In this document: piece by piece, positions 1 through 8,343 of the stretch
Position numbering within the stretch: the first letter of the stretch is position 1
How the letters are laid out: each line of letters starts with the position of its first letter
DNA from: Methanomicrobiaceae archaeon
Lineage (GTDB): Archaea > Halobacteriota > Methanomicrobia > Methanomicrobiales > Methanomicrobiaceae
Direction: 5' to 3'
Assembly (NCBI GenBank): GCA_016937345.1
Contig: JAFGWE010000017.1
Coordinates: 61,672 to 125,671, forward strand
DNA length: 64,000 nt
Notes under the pieces: model-generated
Database searches by the model: none
Seen by the model: the letters and a program-made list of their open reading frames with translations, nothing else
Told to the model about the DNA's origin: nothing
Position numbers and translations under genes: made by a program

Positions 1-440
1 TCATCAACATAGATTCCTGCAGCAACGAGAGGGCCGAAATAGTCTCCCTTGCCTGATTCATCCGTTCCTATTACCGGAAACTCAATGTATTTTAAGATAT
101 TTTCTTCTTTTGAATTTTTATTATCGTTACAGTCTGTCCGGCTTTTATATTTTTTATTCTTACTTACGCTTTTTTGTTCAGGCAAACCTGAATTATTGAT
201 TATTTTGGTTAAAAGATCTGAATTAGGAGTATTTTTTATCTGTGAAAAATCGTATTTTATATCGCCTTTTTTGTTTTTGTATATCCTGAAAAGCTCAGGT
301 TTGTCTTTGAAGTCAATTCTGAACTGAATGCCGTATGAAATATCTTTTGGATCGGAGATGTAAATGCCCTCTTTTAATAGCCGGGCTTTAATGAGTTTGT
401 ATATTCCCAAAAGAGAATCATCCCTGATATTTTCTGTTAT
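1..440 (-). CDS. rnhC: Ribonuclease HIII, 5' part (partial at window edge)
   Basis: RNase HIII removes RNA from RNA-DNA hybrids during replication and repair. The minus-strand frame reads without a stop from about position 475 to the window edge. It contains the family signature GTDESGKGDYFGPLVAAG near residue 125, which carries the first catalytic Asp and Glu. The preceding part matches the N-terminal substrate-binding region of HIII enzymes, and the rest of the catalytic domain lies outside the window. The start is odd. A strong GGAGG ribosome-binding site at 448-452 sits just before an ATA codon at 438-440, while the first canonical start in frame is TTG at 408-410, far from that site and inside the domain. 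I chose the ATA. The identity is secure and the start is not. Confidence 0.85.
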   Translation of the reverse strand, partial: MTENIRDDSLLGIYKLIKARLLKEGIYISDPKDISYGIQFRIDFKDKPELFRIYKNKKGDIKYDFSQIKNTPNSDLLTKIINNSGLPEQKSVSKNKKYKSRTDCNDNKNSKEENILKYIEFPVIGTDESGKGDYFGPLVAAGIYVD

Positions 441-760
441 TGCTTCTCCTCCTCTTTGTTCTATAATCAGATTTTATTGTTTTACCATCTTAAACGGCTT
501 TGTGGCTGTAAACTTTATTGCCATTAATATCCATAAATATTAAGCCCTCCGGAGTAATAATTTCGGGTATTATAGAATTGCAGAAGTCCAGAATATTGTT
601 CAGTATAAAAAAGCCATATAGCATCCGGATAAATCCCGTAAATAAACCTGCGGCTTATTTATACTTTTTTTTGCAGACGGGCCGTTTTTTTATCCGGCCT
701 GATGGTCCTTTTGTTCAGTGCCCGGATTTGTCCTGAAAAATTTAAATAAAGAGTGTATAT
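441..760. other. Intergenic region between divergent rnhC and MATE gene
   Basis: No convincing gene is seen in these 320 bases. The stretch just before the MATE start contains an A/T-rich box (aaatttaaataaag, about 739-752), which could be part of its promoter. A GC-rich inverted element followed by Ts (around 676-702) may fold, but I cannot assign a role to it. A 72-codon open frame at 518-736 has poor composition and no ribosome-binding site. Confidence 0.4.
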
Positions 761-2212
761 ATGTCAGAAAATTCTAAAGAAGATATGTCAAATAAAATTT
801 CACAGCCCTTTGACGGGGCAGATTCGGATTTTAAAGCCGGAATGACAGAGGGCGTTACTCTTCTGACAGGAGATCCCAAATCCGCAATAATCAAACTTTC
901 CATGCCGATGATTGTTGCAATGCTTCTTTTTTCTGTTTATAATCTTGTGGACGGGATATGGGTTGCCGGACTTGGCCCGGATGCGCTTGCGGCAGTCGGG
1001 TTTGTGATGCCTGTATTTATGATCTTAATAGGCCTTGGAAACGGCCTTGGCGCAGGTGTCAATTCAACAATCTCAAGGCTGATTGGATCTAAAAACAAGG
1101 CGGCTGCAGATAATGCCGGCGTTCATTCACTGATATTTGTAACAGTGCTGTCCGTTATCATAACAATTCCATTAATCCTTCTGCTTGAGCCGATTATGGT
1201 TGCGATGGGTGCTGACAGTGCAACCGGACAGGCTGTAATATACGGGCAGATAGTATTTGCAGGAACCATCCTGTTTCTCTTTACAAATATCGGTTATGCC
1301 ATGCTGAGGGCTGAAGGTGATGCAAAAAAACCGATGTATGCTATGACTATCTCTGCTGTTTTGAATATGATTCTGGATCCTGTTATGATATACTGGATGG
1401 GATGGGGAATTGCCGGTGCAGCGTGGGCTACCATAATTTCGGTATCAATAGTATCTTTAATAATGCTTTACTGGTTCTTTGTTAAAAGAGAATCATATCT
1501 TTCTCTTCGCCTCAGGTATTTCTCATACAGCAAAAAAATTCTAAAGGACATTCTGGGTGTAGGAATACCTGCAAGTTTTGAGTTTTTCTTAATGTCAATT
1601 GTACTTGTCATTATAAATCTCATACTTGTGGATGTGTCCGGTACTGATTCGGTTGCGGTTTACACCGGCGGCTGGCGTGTTGTGATGTTTGCAATAATTC
1701 CAATGGCTGCTATTGCCACCGCATCAGTATCTGTTTACGGGGCGAATTTTGGTGCAAGAAGGTTTGAAAATTTAAGGACCACCCTTAATTTTTCAGTGAA
1801 AATCGGAATTCTGATAAGCCTGATAACTGCGGTGGTAACATGGGTGTTTGCACCTCAGATCACTCTGCTATTTACGTATACTCCTGAAAGTGCAAATCTG
1901 GCACAGTTTTTCATCGGATTTTTACAGACAATGTGTCTGTTTTATCCTTTTGTAGCTCTTGGTATGATGTCGTCATCACTGTTTCAGGGAACAGGGAAGG
2001 GTGTAACATCTTTTGTTATAAATCTCTTCAGAAACCTTGTTTTTATAGCCGTATTTGCGTATGTGATGGGTGTTGTGCTTGAAATGGGCCAGGTGGGCGT
2101 CTGGTATGGTATTGTTCTGGGAGATATTTTCGGTGGAATTTTAGGTTATGTGTGGGCAGTTTTGTATCTCAGGGTACTCATTAAACATGAGGCCTGCATC
2201 AATTCTGCATAA
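761..2212 (+). CDS. MATE family multidrug/cation efflux protein
   Basis: The protein has 483 residues, the usual size of MATE exporters, which expel organic cations or drugs in exchange for Na+ or H+ across the cytoplasmic membrane. After a polar N-terminal tail of about 40 residues there are twelve predicted membrane segments in two halves. The start of the first half (PMIVAMLLFSVYNLVDGIWV) and the motif RAEGDAKKPM, followed by LNMILDPVMIY, are typical of the archaeal and bacterial DinF/NorM-like branch. The ATG at 761 follows a T/A-rich segment without a clear ribosome-binding site, so translation may be leaderless. The gene stands alone and its substrate cannot be predicted. Confidence 0.92.
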   Translation: MSENSKEDMSNKISQPFDGADSDFKAGMTEGVTLLTGDPKSAIIKLSMPMIVAMLLFSVYNLVDGIWVAGLGPDALAAVGFVMPVFMILIGLGNGLGAGVNSTISRLIGSKNKAAADNAGVHSLIFVTVLSVIITIPLILLLEPIMVAMGADSATGQAVIYGQIVFAGTILFLFTNIGYAMLRAEGDAKKPMYAMTISAVLNMILDPVMIYWMGWGIAGAAWATIISVSIVSLIMLYWFFVKRESYLSLRLRYFSYSKKILKDILGVGIPASFEFFLMSIVLVIINLILVDVSGTDSVAVYTGGWRVVMFAIIPMAAIATASVSVYGANFGARRFENLRTTLNFSVKIGILISLITAVVTWVFAPQITLLFTYTPESANLAQFFIGFLQTMCLFYPFVALGMMSSSLFQGTGKGVTSFVINLFRNLVFIAVFAYVMGVVLEMGQVGVWYGIVLGDIFGGILGYVWAVLYLRVLIKHEACINSA

Positions 2213-2267
2213 TTTTAATTACAGGATGTTTATCAGGACTCCTTACAAATTTTAAATGAGATTTATT

Positions 2268-2819
2268 ATGCTTCAGATTACGGTTGTCACAGGTAACGCC
2301 AATAAAGTAAGGGAAGTTGCGTCATTTTTTACAGGTCTTGCCGAAGTAGGGCATGTAAAAACCGATCTTCCTGAGATCAAAAGCGATGATGTGGGAATAA
2401 TTGCGAGGGCGAAGGCCGAAGCAGCATTTGTACTTTTAAAAAGACCGCTTATTGTGGATGATACCGGTTTTTACATCCGGGCATTAAATGGTTTTCCCGG
2501 CGCATATGCGGCATATGTCCTTGACACAATTGGAATGGAAGGTATTCTGAGGCTTATGGAGGGAGAGACTGACAGGGACTCGTATTTTGAGACTGCAATC
2601 GCATATGCTGACGAAGAAGGCGTCTTTGTTTTTAAGGGGAGAGTTGAGGGGACTGTTACATCTGCGCCGAGAGGTTCTGAAGGATTTGGATATGATCCGA
2701 TATTTGAAACCGGAGGCAGAACATTTGCAGAGATTGCGATTTCTGAGAAATCAGAGGTATCACACAGGGCGCGTGCACTTCTTGCTTTTAAGGACTGGTT
2801 CTTAAAAAACCGGAAATAA
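2268..2819 (+). CDS. rdgB: RdgB/HAM1 family dITP/XTP pyrophosphatase
   Basis: This enzyme hydrolyses non-canonical purine triphosphates (ITP, dITP, XTP) to monophosphates and so keeps them out of DNA and RNA. It has 183 residues, a normal length. The family hallmarks are present: VTGNANKVREV at the N-terminus, LIVDDTGFYI around the catalytic Asp, NGFPGAYAAYV, and GSEGFGYDPIFE followed by the SEKSEVSHRARAL motif near the C-terminus. An upstream in-frame ATG at 2256 would add four residues. I prefer 2268 because homologues begin right before the VTGN motif. It lies 44 bp past the MATE gene and about 260 bp before L40e on the same strand. Confidence 0.95.
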   Translation: MLQITVVTGNANKVREVASFFTGLAEVGHVKTDLPEIKSDDVGIIARAKAEAAFVLLKRPLIVDDTGFYIRALNGFPGAYAAYVLDTIGMEGILRLMEGETDRDSYFETAIAYADEEGVFVFKGRVEGTVTSAPRGSEGFGYDPIFETGGRTFAEIAISEKSEVSHRARALLAFKDWFLKNRK

Positions 2820-3082
2820 AAAAATGCGTCTGATAATTTAACCCGCATTTAAATAATCATAAATCCGGCTTTTTTTAATGCCAAAAAAAGAACGCAGAAA
2901 TTGTATCAGCAGTTCAAAGGTTTTTTTGCCAAAATCATCTCTGATTTCAGGCATTTTTGTCTTTTGAATGCGGATGTTTTTTTTTGGTGTTTTGCACACC
3001 CCGCCGGTTTTCCAAAAATGTTAATACCGCAGACATCGTTGTATATAGAACTGAAAATTAGATTTAACAGGGGTATACAAAT

Positions 3083-3229
3083 ATGGCAAGATTTCCAGAG
3101 GCTGAAGCAAGGCTCCTTGATGTAAAAATATGCATGAAATGCAATGCAAGAAACGCAAAACGCGCAACAACATGCCGCAAATGCGGTTCAAACAATCTCA
3201 GACCAAAGAACAAGGAAAGAAAAGCATAA
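3083..3229 (+). CDS. rpl40e: Ribosomal protein L40e
   Basis: This 48-residue protein of the large ribosomal subunit is easy to miss. It begins [20 protein letters not shown] and ends with a Lys/Arg-rich tail. Two CxxC knuckles, CMKC and CRKC about 15 residues apart, form the zinc-binding site of archaeal and eukaryotic L40e. The ATG at 3083 follows an AGGGGT ribosome-binding site at 3069-3074. A possible TATA-like element (gtatata) lies about 40 bases upstream. It is on the same strand as rdgB but probably has its own promoter in the 260-base gap. Confidence 0.95.
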   Translation: MARFPEAEARLLDVKICMKCNARNAKRATTCRKCGSNNLRPKNKERKA

Positions 3230-3339
3230 TTTTTTCTGCGCATTTTTTACATGCGCATTTATTTCATATTTTTTTGCAAAATCGTGCATGGCGTTATACG
3301 TCATGAACAATTTTTAGTTCTGATAAAGGCTGTAAAACA

Positions 3340-3366
3340 CCTGAGAATATATTCTTCAGGCGTTTT
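3340..3366 (+). terminator. Possible hairpin terminator between L40e and DUF1917 gene
   Basis: The sequence cctga-gaatatattc-t-tcagg forms an inverted repeat, with one bulged base, followed by cgtttttt. It lies between two convergent genes, where a terminator is expected. It could serve transcripts from L40e. Its folding is inferred by eye only. Confidence 0.4.
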
Positions 3367-3425
3367 TTATGCTTCAAAAATGTAAATTAATCTTTTTTGT
3401 ATATTATTTTTGGGCGTATCATTTT

Positions 3426-4079
3426 TTATACGCTGTAGTATGTCACTCTTCTGCCGTGGTCTGAATATTCGCCATGGTATGTCTCAATGTTTCTCTTGTA
3501 TCCTATGCGCTGTAAAACACCGAGCTCTTTTAGGACTTCGCGGACTCTCATTACGTCGTCTTTGTCCTCCCAGTCGTGTGTGTTTATGTAGATTACTGTT
3601 CTTTCATCCGTTGATTCGGGATTGTGCTTTGATGTGGATACTTTTGCAGAGATGCCAAGTCTGTTTTCAACCGTTGCATCCCGTATCTTCTGCCATAGTT
3701 CATCGGCCTCTTCCCTGTCTACGAATACAAGCCATTTTCCTCCTTTCTCCTCCTCTTCCGGGCTTGCCGCAAAGTCCGGTGCGTCCTGGACAATCCAGTA
3801 CATCAGGGTTGTTTTCGACGGGTATACCCCCTCACCCCCGCAGATTTTATTGTATATTTCCTCAGGTGTTTTGAAGTCTTCTATGAGTGCATCGGCAAGC
3901 ATTTTGTATTCAATAGAAAAATCAAGGAAGATTTCCTCAAATTCCTTTAGGAAATTTTCCCTGTCATTTACCCGTTCAAAAAGATACCGGCCGCGCTTTT
4001 TTAGTTCTTTGTTGAGGATTATCTCAAAGATTCCATAAGCAACATCGCCGATTTTTTCCGGTGCGCTGTCTTCCTCCAT
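3426..4079 (-). CDS. DUF1917 (C11orf68/Bles03-like) protein
   Basis: The protein has 217 residues and no signal peptide or membrane segment. Its centre, GKWLVFVDREEADELWQKIR followed by LGISAKVST, and its C-terminal part, DDVMRVREVLKELGVLQRIGYK with a Tyr-rich end, resemble the DUF1917 family, whose best-known member is human C11orf68 (Bles03), a fold related to eIF4E. The molecular function of the family is not established. Its own promoter probably lies in the 400-base gap upstream, since the next gene is divergent. The family assignment rests on remembered motifs, so it is good but not certain. Confidence 0.7.
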   Translation of the reverse strand: MEEDSAPEKIGDVAYGIFEIILNKELKKRGRYLFERVNDRENFLKEFEEIFLDFSIEYKMLADALIEDFKTPEEIYNKICGGEGVYPSKTTLMYWIVQDAPDFAASPEEEEKGGKWLVFVDREEADELWQKIRDATVENRLGISAKVSTSKHNPESTDERTVIYINTHDWEDKDDVMRVREVLKELGVLQRIGYKRNIETYHGEYSDHGRRVTYYSV

Positions 4080-4479
4080 GTATCAATTGTTATAAATATA
4101 TCTATAAAACATTTCGATCTTGAATTTTAAGGAAAAAAGCGGCGGTTATTTATAATCAGTATTCATCAGGCAGTTTTAAAGCCTTTAATTTTTAAAACAG
4201 GACTTTATGCTGGTGAATTTTTGATTTCCGGAATAAATCCCATTTTTTCGTAAAGTATGGTTTGAGATTATTATTTTTAATTTTTTATCAGCTGAATATT
4301 TTCGCCGGCAGCCTGAGAATTCTGCCCCACTTTTTTTGCATTCTTTTATTCTGTTGCTTTTTTATCTTTTCAGGCAGAATTAAACGGAAAAAATTGCCTT
4401 TTTGTCTGAATCCCGCTATTAAAAACTATGCCGGTGGCAGGATGTATTTATGCAAAGTCTGCCTAATATATGTGATATT
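4080..4479. other. Intergenic region between DUF1917 gene and htpX
   Basis: These 400 AT-rich bases separate two divergent genes. Several T runs and TATA-like stretches occur, for example aattataaata-like sequence near 4090-4110 and taatatatgtgatatt just before htpX. An open frame at 4262-4483 encodes a hydrophobic Phe- and Leu-rich peptide. I regard it as a composition artefact. No RNA gene is recognised here. Confidence 0.4.
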
Positions 4480-5367
4480 ATGATAGGTACATGGAAAAGA
4501 GACTGGGGACTGACAGGCCGTGTCTTTCTCACATGGATTTTGATCCTGGCAGTCTACCTTTTCTTTATAGGAGCAATAAATTACTTTTTCCCGGGATATT
4601 TCATATTCCTGATAGCACTGGCTTTTGTGTTCGCATTTGCCCAGTATTTCTTCTCGGATAAACTTGTTCTGGCATCAACCCGTGCAAGGATTGTTGCAGA
4701 GGATGAGGAGCCCGAGCTTCATTCGATGATTGAAAAGCTCTGCAGTGAGGCAGGTCTTCCCAAACCGAGGATTGCTGTTATGCCTTCTCCGGTTCCGAAT
4801 GCGTTTGCAACCGGAAGGAGCCCTTCTCATGCGGTTGTTGCGGTTACTGATTCTATAATGAAAACACTGAACCGCGAGGAGCTTGAGGCAGTTCTGGCAC
4901 ACGAACTTTCGCATGTTAAAAACCGTGATATCCTGACAATGACTGTTGCAAGTTTCATTGCAATGATTGCATCAATGGTTATGCAGAATGCACTCATTAT
5001 GAATCTCTTTGACGGAAGGAACAACAACGGCGCATGGATTGTAATCTGGATCGTCTCAATACTGGTATGGATTGTTGCAACCCTTCTTATGCTTCTTTTA
5101 TCACGCTATCGTGAATTTGCAGCGGACAGGGGAAGTGCGATGATAACAGGAAATCCGCAGGCATTAATATCGGCTCTGAAAAAGATCAGCGGCAGGATGG
5201 AGTATGTTCCTGCAAAGAAGAAGCAGGAGATTGAGGGTGCAAACGCATTTTTCATCATACCTGCAATTTCAGGAAAGAGCTTAACAGAACTTCTGGCAAC
5301 CCACCCGTCTCTTGACAGGCGCGTTGCAGCCCTTGAGAAGATTGAGGCTGAAATTCGCGGCTACTAA
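4480..5367 (+). CDS. htpX: HtpX-like membrane zinc metalloprotease
   Basis: HtpX is a membrane-bound M48 protease that degrades misfolded membrane proteins. From ATG 4480 the protein has 295 residues. Two membrane segments occur at about residues 15-60. The zinc-binding HELSH motif is at residues 141-145, with the third ligand expected in SRYREFAADRGSA downstream of a second pair of membrane segments (about 162-208). The frame is open up to 4450, but the ATG at 4480 gives the usual N-terminus with the first membrane helix close behind it. The gene is monocistronic. The family assignment is firm and the substrates are unknown. Confidence 0.93.
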   Translation: MIGTWKRDWGLTGRVFLTWILILAVYLFFIGAINYFFPGYFIFLIALAFVFAFAQYFFSDKLVLASTRARIVAEDEEPELHSMIEKLCSEAGLPKPRIAVMPSPVPNAFATGRSPSHAVVAVTDSIMKTLNREELEAVLAHELSHVKNRDILTMTVASFIAMIASMVMQNALIMNLFDGRNNNGAWIVIWIVSILVWIVATLLMLLLSRYREFAADRGSAMITGNPQALISALKKISGRMEYVPAKKKQEIEGANAFFIIPAISGKSLTELLATHPSLDRRVAALEKIEAEIRGY

Positions 5368-5499
5368 AGCAGCGGAAAAACCCAGTCCTTTTTTAATTCC
5401 TTATTATACCGGCTTCTTACAAAAGAATAATCAATATTTTTAATAACAAGAAACGGTAAAATAGTATGGCACAAGCATTGCGATGTGCAAGCATAATCT

Positions 5500-5570
5500 G
5501 CACCGATGGTCTAGTGGTATGACTTTGGCCTTCCAAGCCAATAGCCCGGGTTCAATTCCCGATCGGTGCA
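5500..5570 (+). tRNA. tRNA-Gly (TCC anticodon)
   Basis: A complete cloverleaf is visible. The acceptor stem GCACCGA pairs with TCGGTGC and is followed by discriminator A. The anticodon stem TTGGC/GCCAA encloses the loop CTTCCAA with anticodon TCC. The T arm contains TTCAATT and has one C-A mismatch at its outer pair. CCA is not encoded. A T run (ttcgtttttt) follows directly. Confidence 0.95.
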
Positions 5571-5582
5571 TTCGTTTTTTAA
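5571..5582 (+). terminator. Oligo-T terminator after tRNA-Gly
   Basis: A run of six or more Ts follows the tRNA 3' end within four bases. This is the usual form of termination signal for short archaeal transcripts. Confidence 0.45.
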
Positions 5583-5711
5583 GCCTGATTCTTTTGAATT
5601 CTGATTATTCTCAAATTCATATCGTTCTAAAGTATAGCAAATGCCATTACTGAACAATTAACGGGACATTTAAAAATCAGTTAAATGCCAGAAAAATGGT
5701 TTTTAAATTAT

Positions 5712-6311
5712 TTATTCCGCTCTTTTGATAACCGAATCAAGAGTAATTGTAAACTGGAGATCTTTTCCCACAAGGGGTTTATTCATATCAACAATTACAG
5801 AATCTTCTGTTATGTTTGTAAAAAGATATCTCACGTATTTTCCTTCAGGAGGCAGATATTCAATTATCGGACAGGGATAACCGGGGATGAATGATATTGT
5901 GATATTTTTCTTATCCATACTGCTTACTAAATTAATTGCTTCGTTTAACGGAATTGTTTTTACAAGGCTTTCATTTTTCTCGCCATAGGCCTCATCCGGT
6001 GTTAAAATAACTGTCTTTGTCTCCCCCGGAACCATTCCCTGTATTGCCCTGTCGAATCCGGAGATCATGGCTTTGGTTCCCAGTGTGAAGTTCAGAGGTG
6101 TCCCATTTATATTTGATTCAAATACAGGACCTCCGGGAAAAGAGAGGGAGTAGTATACACTTACCTGATCTCCGGATTTTGCAGGCGCATTTTTATCCAT
6201 TGCATAACTTCCGGCCAGTGACAACCCTGCTACAATCACTATCGACAGTATTACGGCAATAATTGCCAGTGAAAGAGAGGATAATCCTGAGAGCCGAATT
6301 CTTTTTTTCAT
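5712..6311 (-). CDS. Membrane-anchored FKBP-type peptidyl-prolyl isomerase
   Basis: The protein has 199 residues. An N-terminal membrane anchor (about residues 13-37) is followed by an FKBP domain. Recognisable elements are GDQVSVYYSLSF, PLNFTLGTKAMISGFDRAI, GMVPGETKTVILTPDEAYG and a C-terminal strand (LQFTITLDSVIK). The segment between them, about residues 118-180, corresponds to the insert-in-flap chaperone domain of long archaeal FKBPs. It probably acts outside the membrane on folding surface or secreted proteins. It is convergent with tRNA-Gly and stands alone. Confidence 0.9.
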   Translation of the reverse strand: MKKRIRLSGLSSLSLAIIAVILSIVIVAGLSLAGSYAMDKNAPAKSGDQVSVYYSLSFPGGPVFESNINGTPLNFTLGTKAMISGFDRAIQGMVPGETKTVILTPDEAYGEKNESLVKTIPLNEAINLVSSMDKKNITISFIPGYPCPIIEYLPPEGKYVRYLFTNITEDSVIVDMNKPLVGKDLQFTITLDSVIKRAE

Positions 6312-6438
6312 GCATTAACAACTTACGTTAAATCTTATATTGGTTCTGTTTTTTTTTCTAGGAGAGGCAGGTCTTTTGGAACCCATAAGAGGGACTTTTC
6401 AAAACCAATAAACCCGAGGCAATCAGAAAAATAATCAC

Positions 6439-6720
6439 ATGAATCCCGTTTTAATCATCGTCGTCGGATACATCCTTTTGAATATCATAGCACTCCTTGC
6501 CTTTGCAATAGACAAGAGAAAAGCCAGAAAGGGAAAGTGGCGGACGCCTGAGAAGACTCTTTTAATTCTCTCTCTGATCGGGCCTTTCGGGGCGGTTTTT
6601 GGGATGAAATTATTCAGGCACAAGACGATGAAGCTTAAGTTCAAACTCGTCTACCTGTTCGTTATTCTTCATCTTCTGGCAATAGGGACTATAATTTTCA
6701 TGAAAGGACAGTTCGGTTGA
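6439..6720 (+). CDS. DUF1294 small membrane protein
   Basis: The product has 93 residues with three hydrophobic segments. It carries the DUF1294 pattern: a first helix, then AIDKRKARKGKWRTPEKTLL, then a Gly-rich helix (LIGPFGAVFGMKLFRHKTMK). The function of this widespread family is unknown. The ATG at 6439 follows aaaaataatcac without a clear ribosome-binding site. It lies tail to tail with the small zinc-ribbon gene at 6744. Confidence 0.85.
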   Translation: MNPVLIIVVGYILLNIIALLAFAIDKRKARKGKWRTPEKTLLILSLIGPFGAVFGMKLFRHKTMKLKFKLVYLFVILHLLAIGTIIFMKGQFG

Positions 6721-6743
6721 AATCTGAAGTAAAATTAAAAGGA

Positions 6744-6896
6744 TCAGAGTATTTTTTCCCATCTGCGTGAAGAGCATTTGGGGCATACCGGCAATGCGTC
6801 GGTCTTTTTTTCAAGTTTTATTCTCGTCCTGTCTTTCATGCACCTGTATCTGCCGATTCCCGGCTTATCTCCGCTTGTGTAAGTTTTACTGGCCAA
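6744..6896 (-). CDS. Small zinc-ribbon protein (50 aa, TTG start)
   Basis: This short gene on the minus strand encodes 50 residues beginning MASKTYTSGDKPGIGRYRC and ending with CPKC followed by a basic tail. The first knuckle has only one Cys (YRCMKD) where a CxxC pair would be expected, and the second knuckle (CPKC) is intact. Similar small proteins with the start Y-x-x-G-(D/E)-K-P-G-x-G-x-Y are common zinc ribbons in bacteria and archaea. The TTG start at 6896 is supported by a GGGAG ribosome-binding site a few bases upstream. The function is unknown, possibly redox or nucleic acid binding. Confidence 0.7.
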   Translation of the reverse strand: MASKTYTSGDKPGIGRYRCMKDRTRIKLEKKTDALPVCPKCSSRRWEKIL

Positions 6897-6983
6897 TTAA
6901 AAATCTCCCGGACTGTTATCTCTGTTAAAGAGAATTAGGATGAGCTTCCTTAAAATTATCGGTCTTTTATTTATTTCAGGTGT

Positions 6984-7208
6984 TTATGAATTATTCTCTT
7001 TATTTTCCTTCATCCACTGATTAACGTATGTGAACTGCAATAAAAGGCCAACAACAATTCCTGCGATGCTTGTGTAATAGACTATGTTTAATAAAAACTG
7101 ACCTGGATATATGCTGTTTATAATTATCATCAGAAAAGCGATGACAGCGAACCGAAAGCACCATTCTGCCGGGTATAAAAACTCTCTTAAGTTTTGACCT
7201 GGTTTCAT
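6984..7208 (-). CDS. Small two-helix membrane protein, unknown
   Basis: The 74-residue product has two membrane segments (about residues 19-34 and 42-60) after a short polar N-terminus, and a charged C-terminal tail (NQWMKENKENNS). I do not recognise the family. It ends about 90 bases before the small zinc-ribbon gene on the same strand, so the two may be co-transcribed. There is no clear ribosome-binding site. Composition and hydropathy pattern support a real gene, but the evidence is modest. Confidence 0.55.
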   Translation of the reverse strand: MKPGQNLREFLYPAEWCFRFAVIAFLMIIINSIYPGQFLLNIVYYTSIAGIVVGLLLQFTYVNQWMKENKENNS

Positions 7209-7362
7209 ATTTTTGGTATTAGGGGTTAAGAGATGATTTATTTAATCCCCTGTTTTTTAATCACAGCTCTTTTTTCCTGTGAAAAATCCTTTTTTTTGAT
7301 CATGTGATATAATAAGGAAAAACCCTTATCCTCTCTAACAGCACACTAAAAAGCCCAATCAC

Positions 7363-8322
7363 ATGCCGGGGAAATACATGGAGAATATTGAGATAATACG
7401 GGAGGGTTTATCCAAAAAAATCTGCTTTTCGGAAGCGAAAAGAATAGAGAAGGGATTTTCATTTGAAGAAAAGTATCTTCTGAAAGGCGAAAACGGCCGG
7501 AATTATCTCCTCAGGATAACTCAGCTTTCTGAAAAAATCAGTGCAGAGAGGAAAAATGAGGAGTTTGAGATAATAAAAAAACTTAGGCAGCGCTCTTCTC
7601 TTGTCCCAAAGGCCCACTTTTTCGGAGTATCGGATGATGAAAGCCTCTGTTACATGGTTCTTGACTACATCACGGGAAAAGATGGGGAAGAGGCTTTAGC
7701 AGCCCTCTCTTCTGATGAACAGTACAGCCTCGGTATTGAAGCCGGAAAAGAGCTCTTAAAACTTCACAGCCTTGATGCACCGCCGGATCTTCCCGGATGG
7801 TACGAGAGGCAGTCGCAAAAATACGCCAGTTACTGCTCCCGTTATGACGAGCTAAAACTAAAAAACCCAATAGTTGATATGGACAGGGTTTTCGGGTTTA
7901 TATCCGCAAATATATCTTCAATGAGATGCGAAAGGCAGTCTTTTCAGCATGATGACTACCATCCTGCAAACCTGATTGTTGATGGCGGAAGGCTCTGTGG
8001 CATTATTGATTTCAACAGGCATGACTGGGGCGATCCTGTTTATGATTTTGTAAAGACTGCATACTTCTCATCTGCAATAAGCATCCAATTTGCAAGGGGT
8101 CAGATTGACGGGTACTCGGACGGAGAGGTGCCAGTGGAATTCTGGATGAAGTACTCGCTTTATTCCGCAATGGCGGTTGTGTCTGATATTGTCTGGTCGC
8201 ACTGGTATTCAAAAGAGGCAGGAGACGCCTTTGAGGTTGAAAGAATGCGGGAGAGAGTGAAAAGGGTATATCTTGACCATGACTGCTTTGACTCAGAAAT
8301 ACCCCGGTGGTACAGGGAATAG
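7363..8322 (+). CDS. Aminoglycoside phosphotransferase-like kinase (APH family)
   Basis: The protein has 319 residues with a protein-kinase-like fold. The catalytic loop is HDDYHPANLIVDGG (about residues 193-206) and the Mg-binding motif is IIDFNRHDWGDPVYDF (about 210-225), both characteristic of the APH/choline-kinase superfamily. An N-terminal lobe with LRI and an alphaC-like segment precedes them. Many archaeal members phosphorylate small molecules other than antibiotics, so a resistance role should not be assumed. The second in-frame ATG lies at 7378. It is convergent with the MFS gene at 8344, with 21 bases between them. Confidence 0.88.
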   Translation: MPGKYMENIEIIREGLSKKICFSEAKRIEKGFSFEEKYLLKGENGRNYLLRITQLSEKISAERKNEEFEIIKKLRQRSSLVPKAHFFGVSDDESLCYMVLDYITGKDGEEALAALSSDEQYSLGIEAGKELLKLHSLDAPPDLPGWYERQSQKYASYCSRYDELKLKNPIVDMDRVFGFISANISSMRCERQSFQHDDYHPANLIVDGGRLCGIIDFNRHDWGDPVYDFVKTAYFSSAISIQFARGQIDGYSDGEVPVEFWMKYSLYSAMAVVSDIVWSHWYSKEAGDAFEVERMRERVKRVYLDHDCFDSEIPRWYRE

Positions 8323-8343
8323 CCCCCCGCGAAGTCTCCTTAA

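Noticed and set aside
2901..3125. Open frame overlapping the start of L40e
   Set aside because: It is in a different frame from the clear ribosomal protein gene and has no ribosome-binding site.
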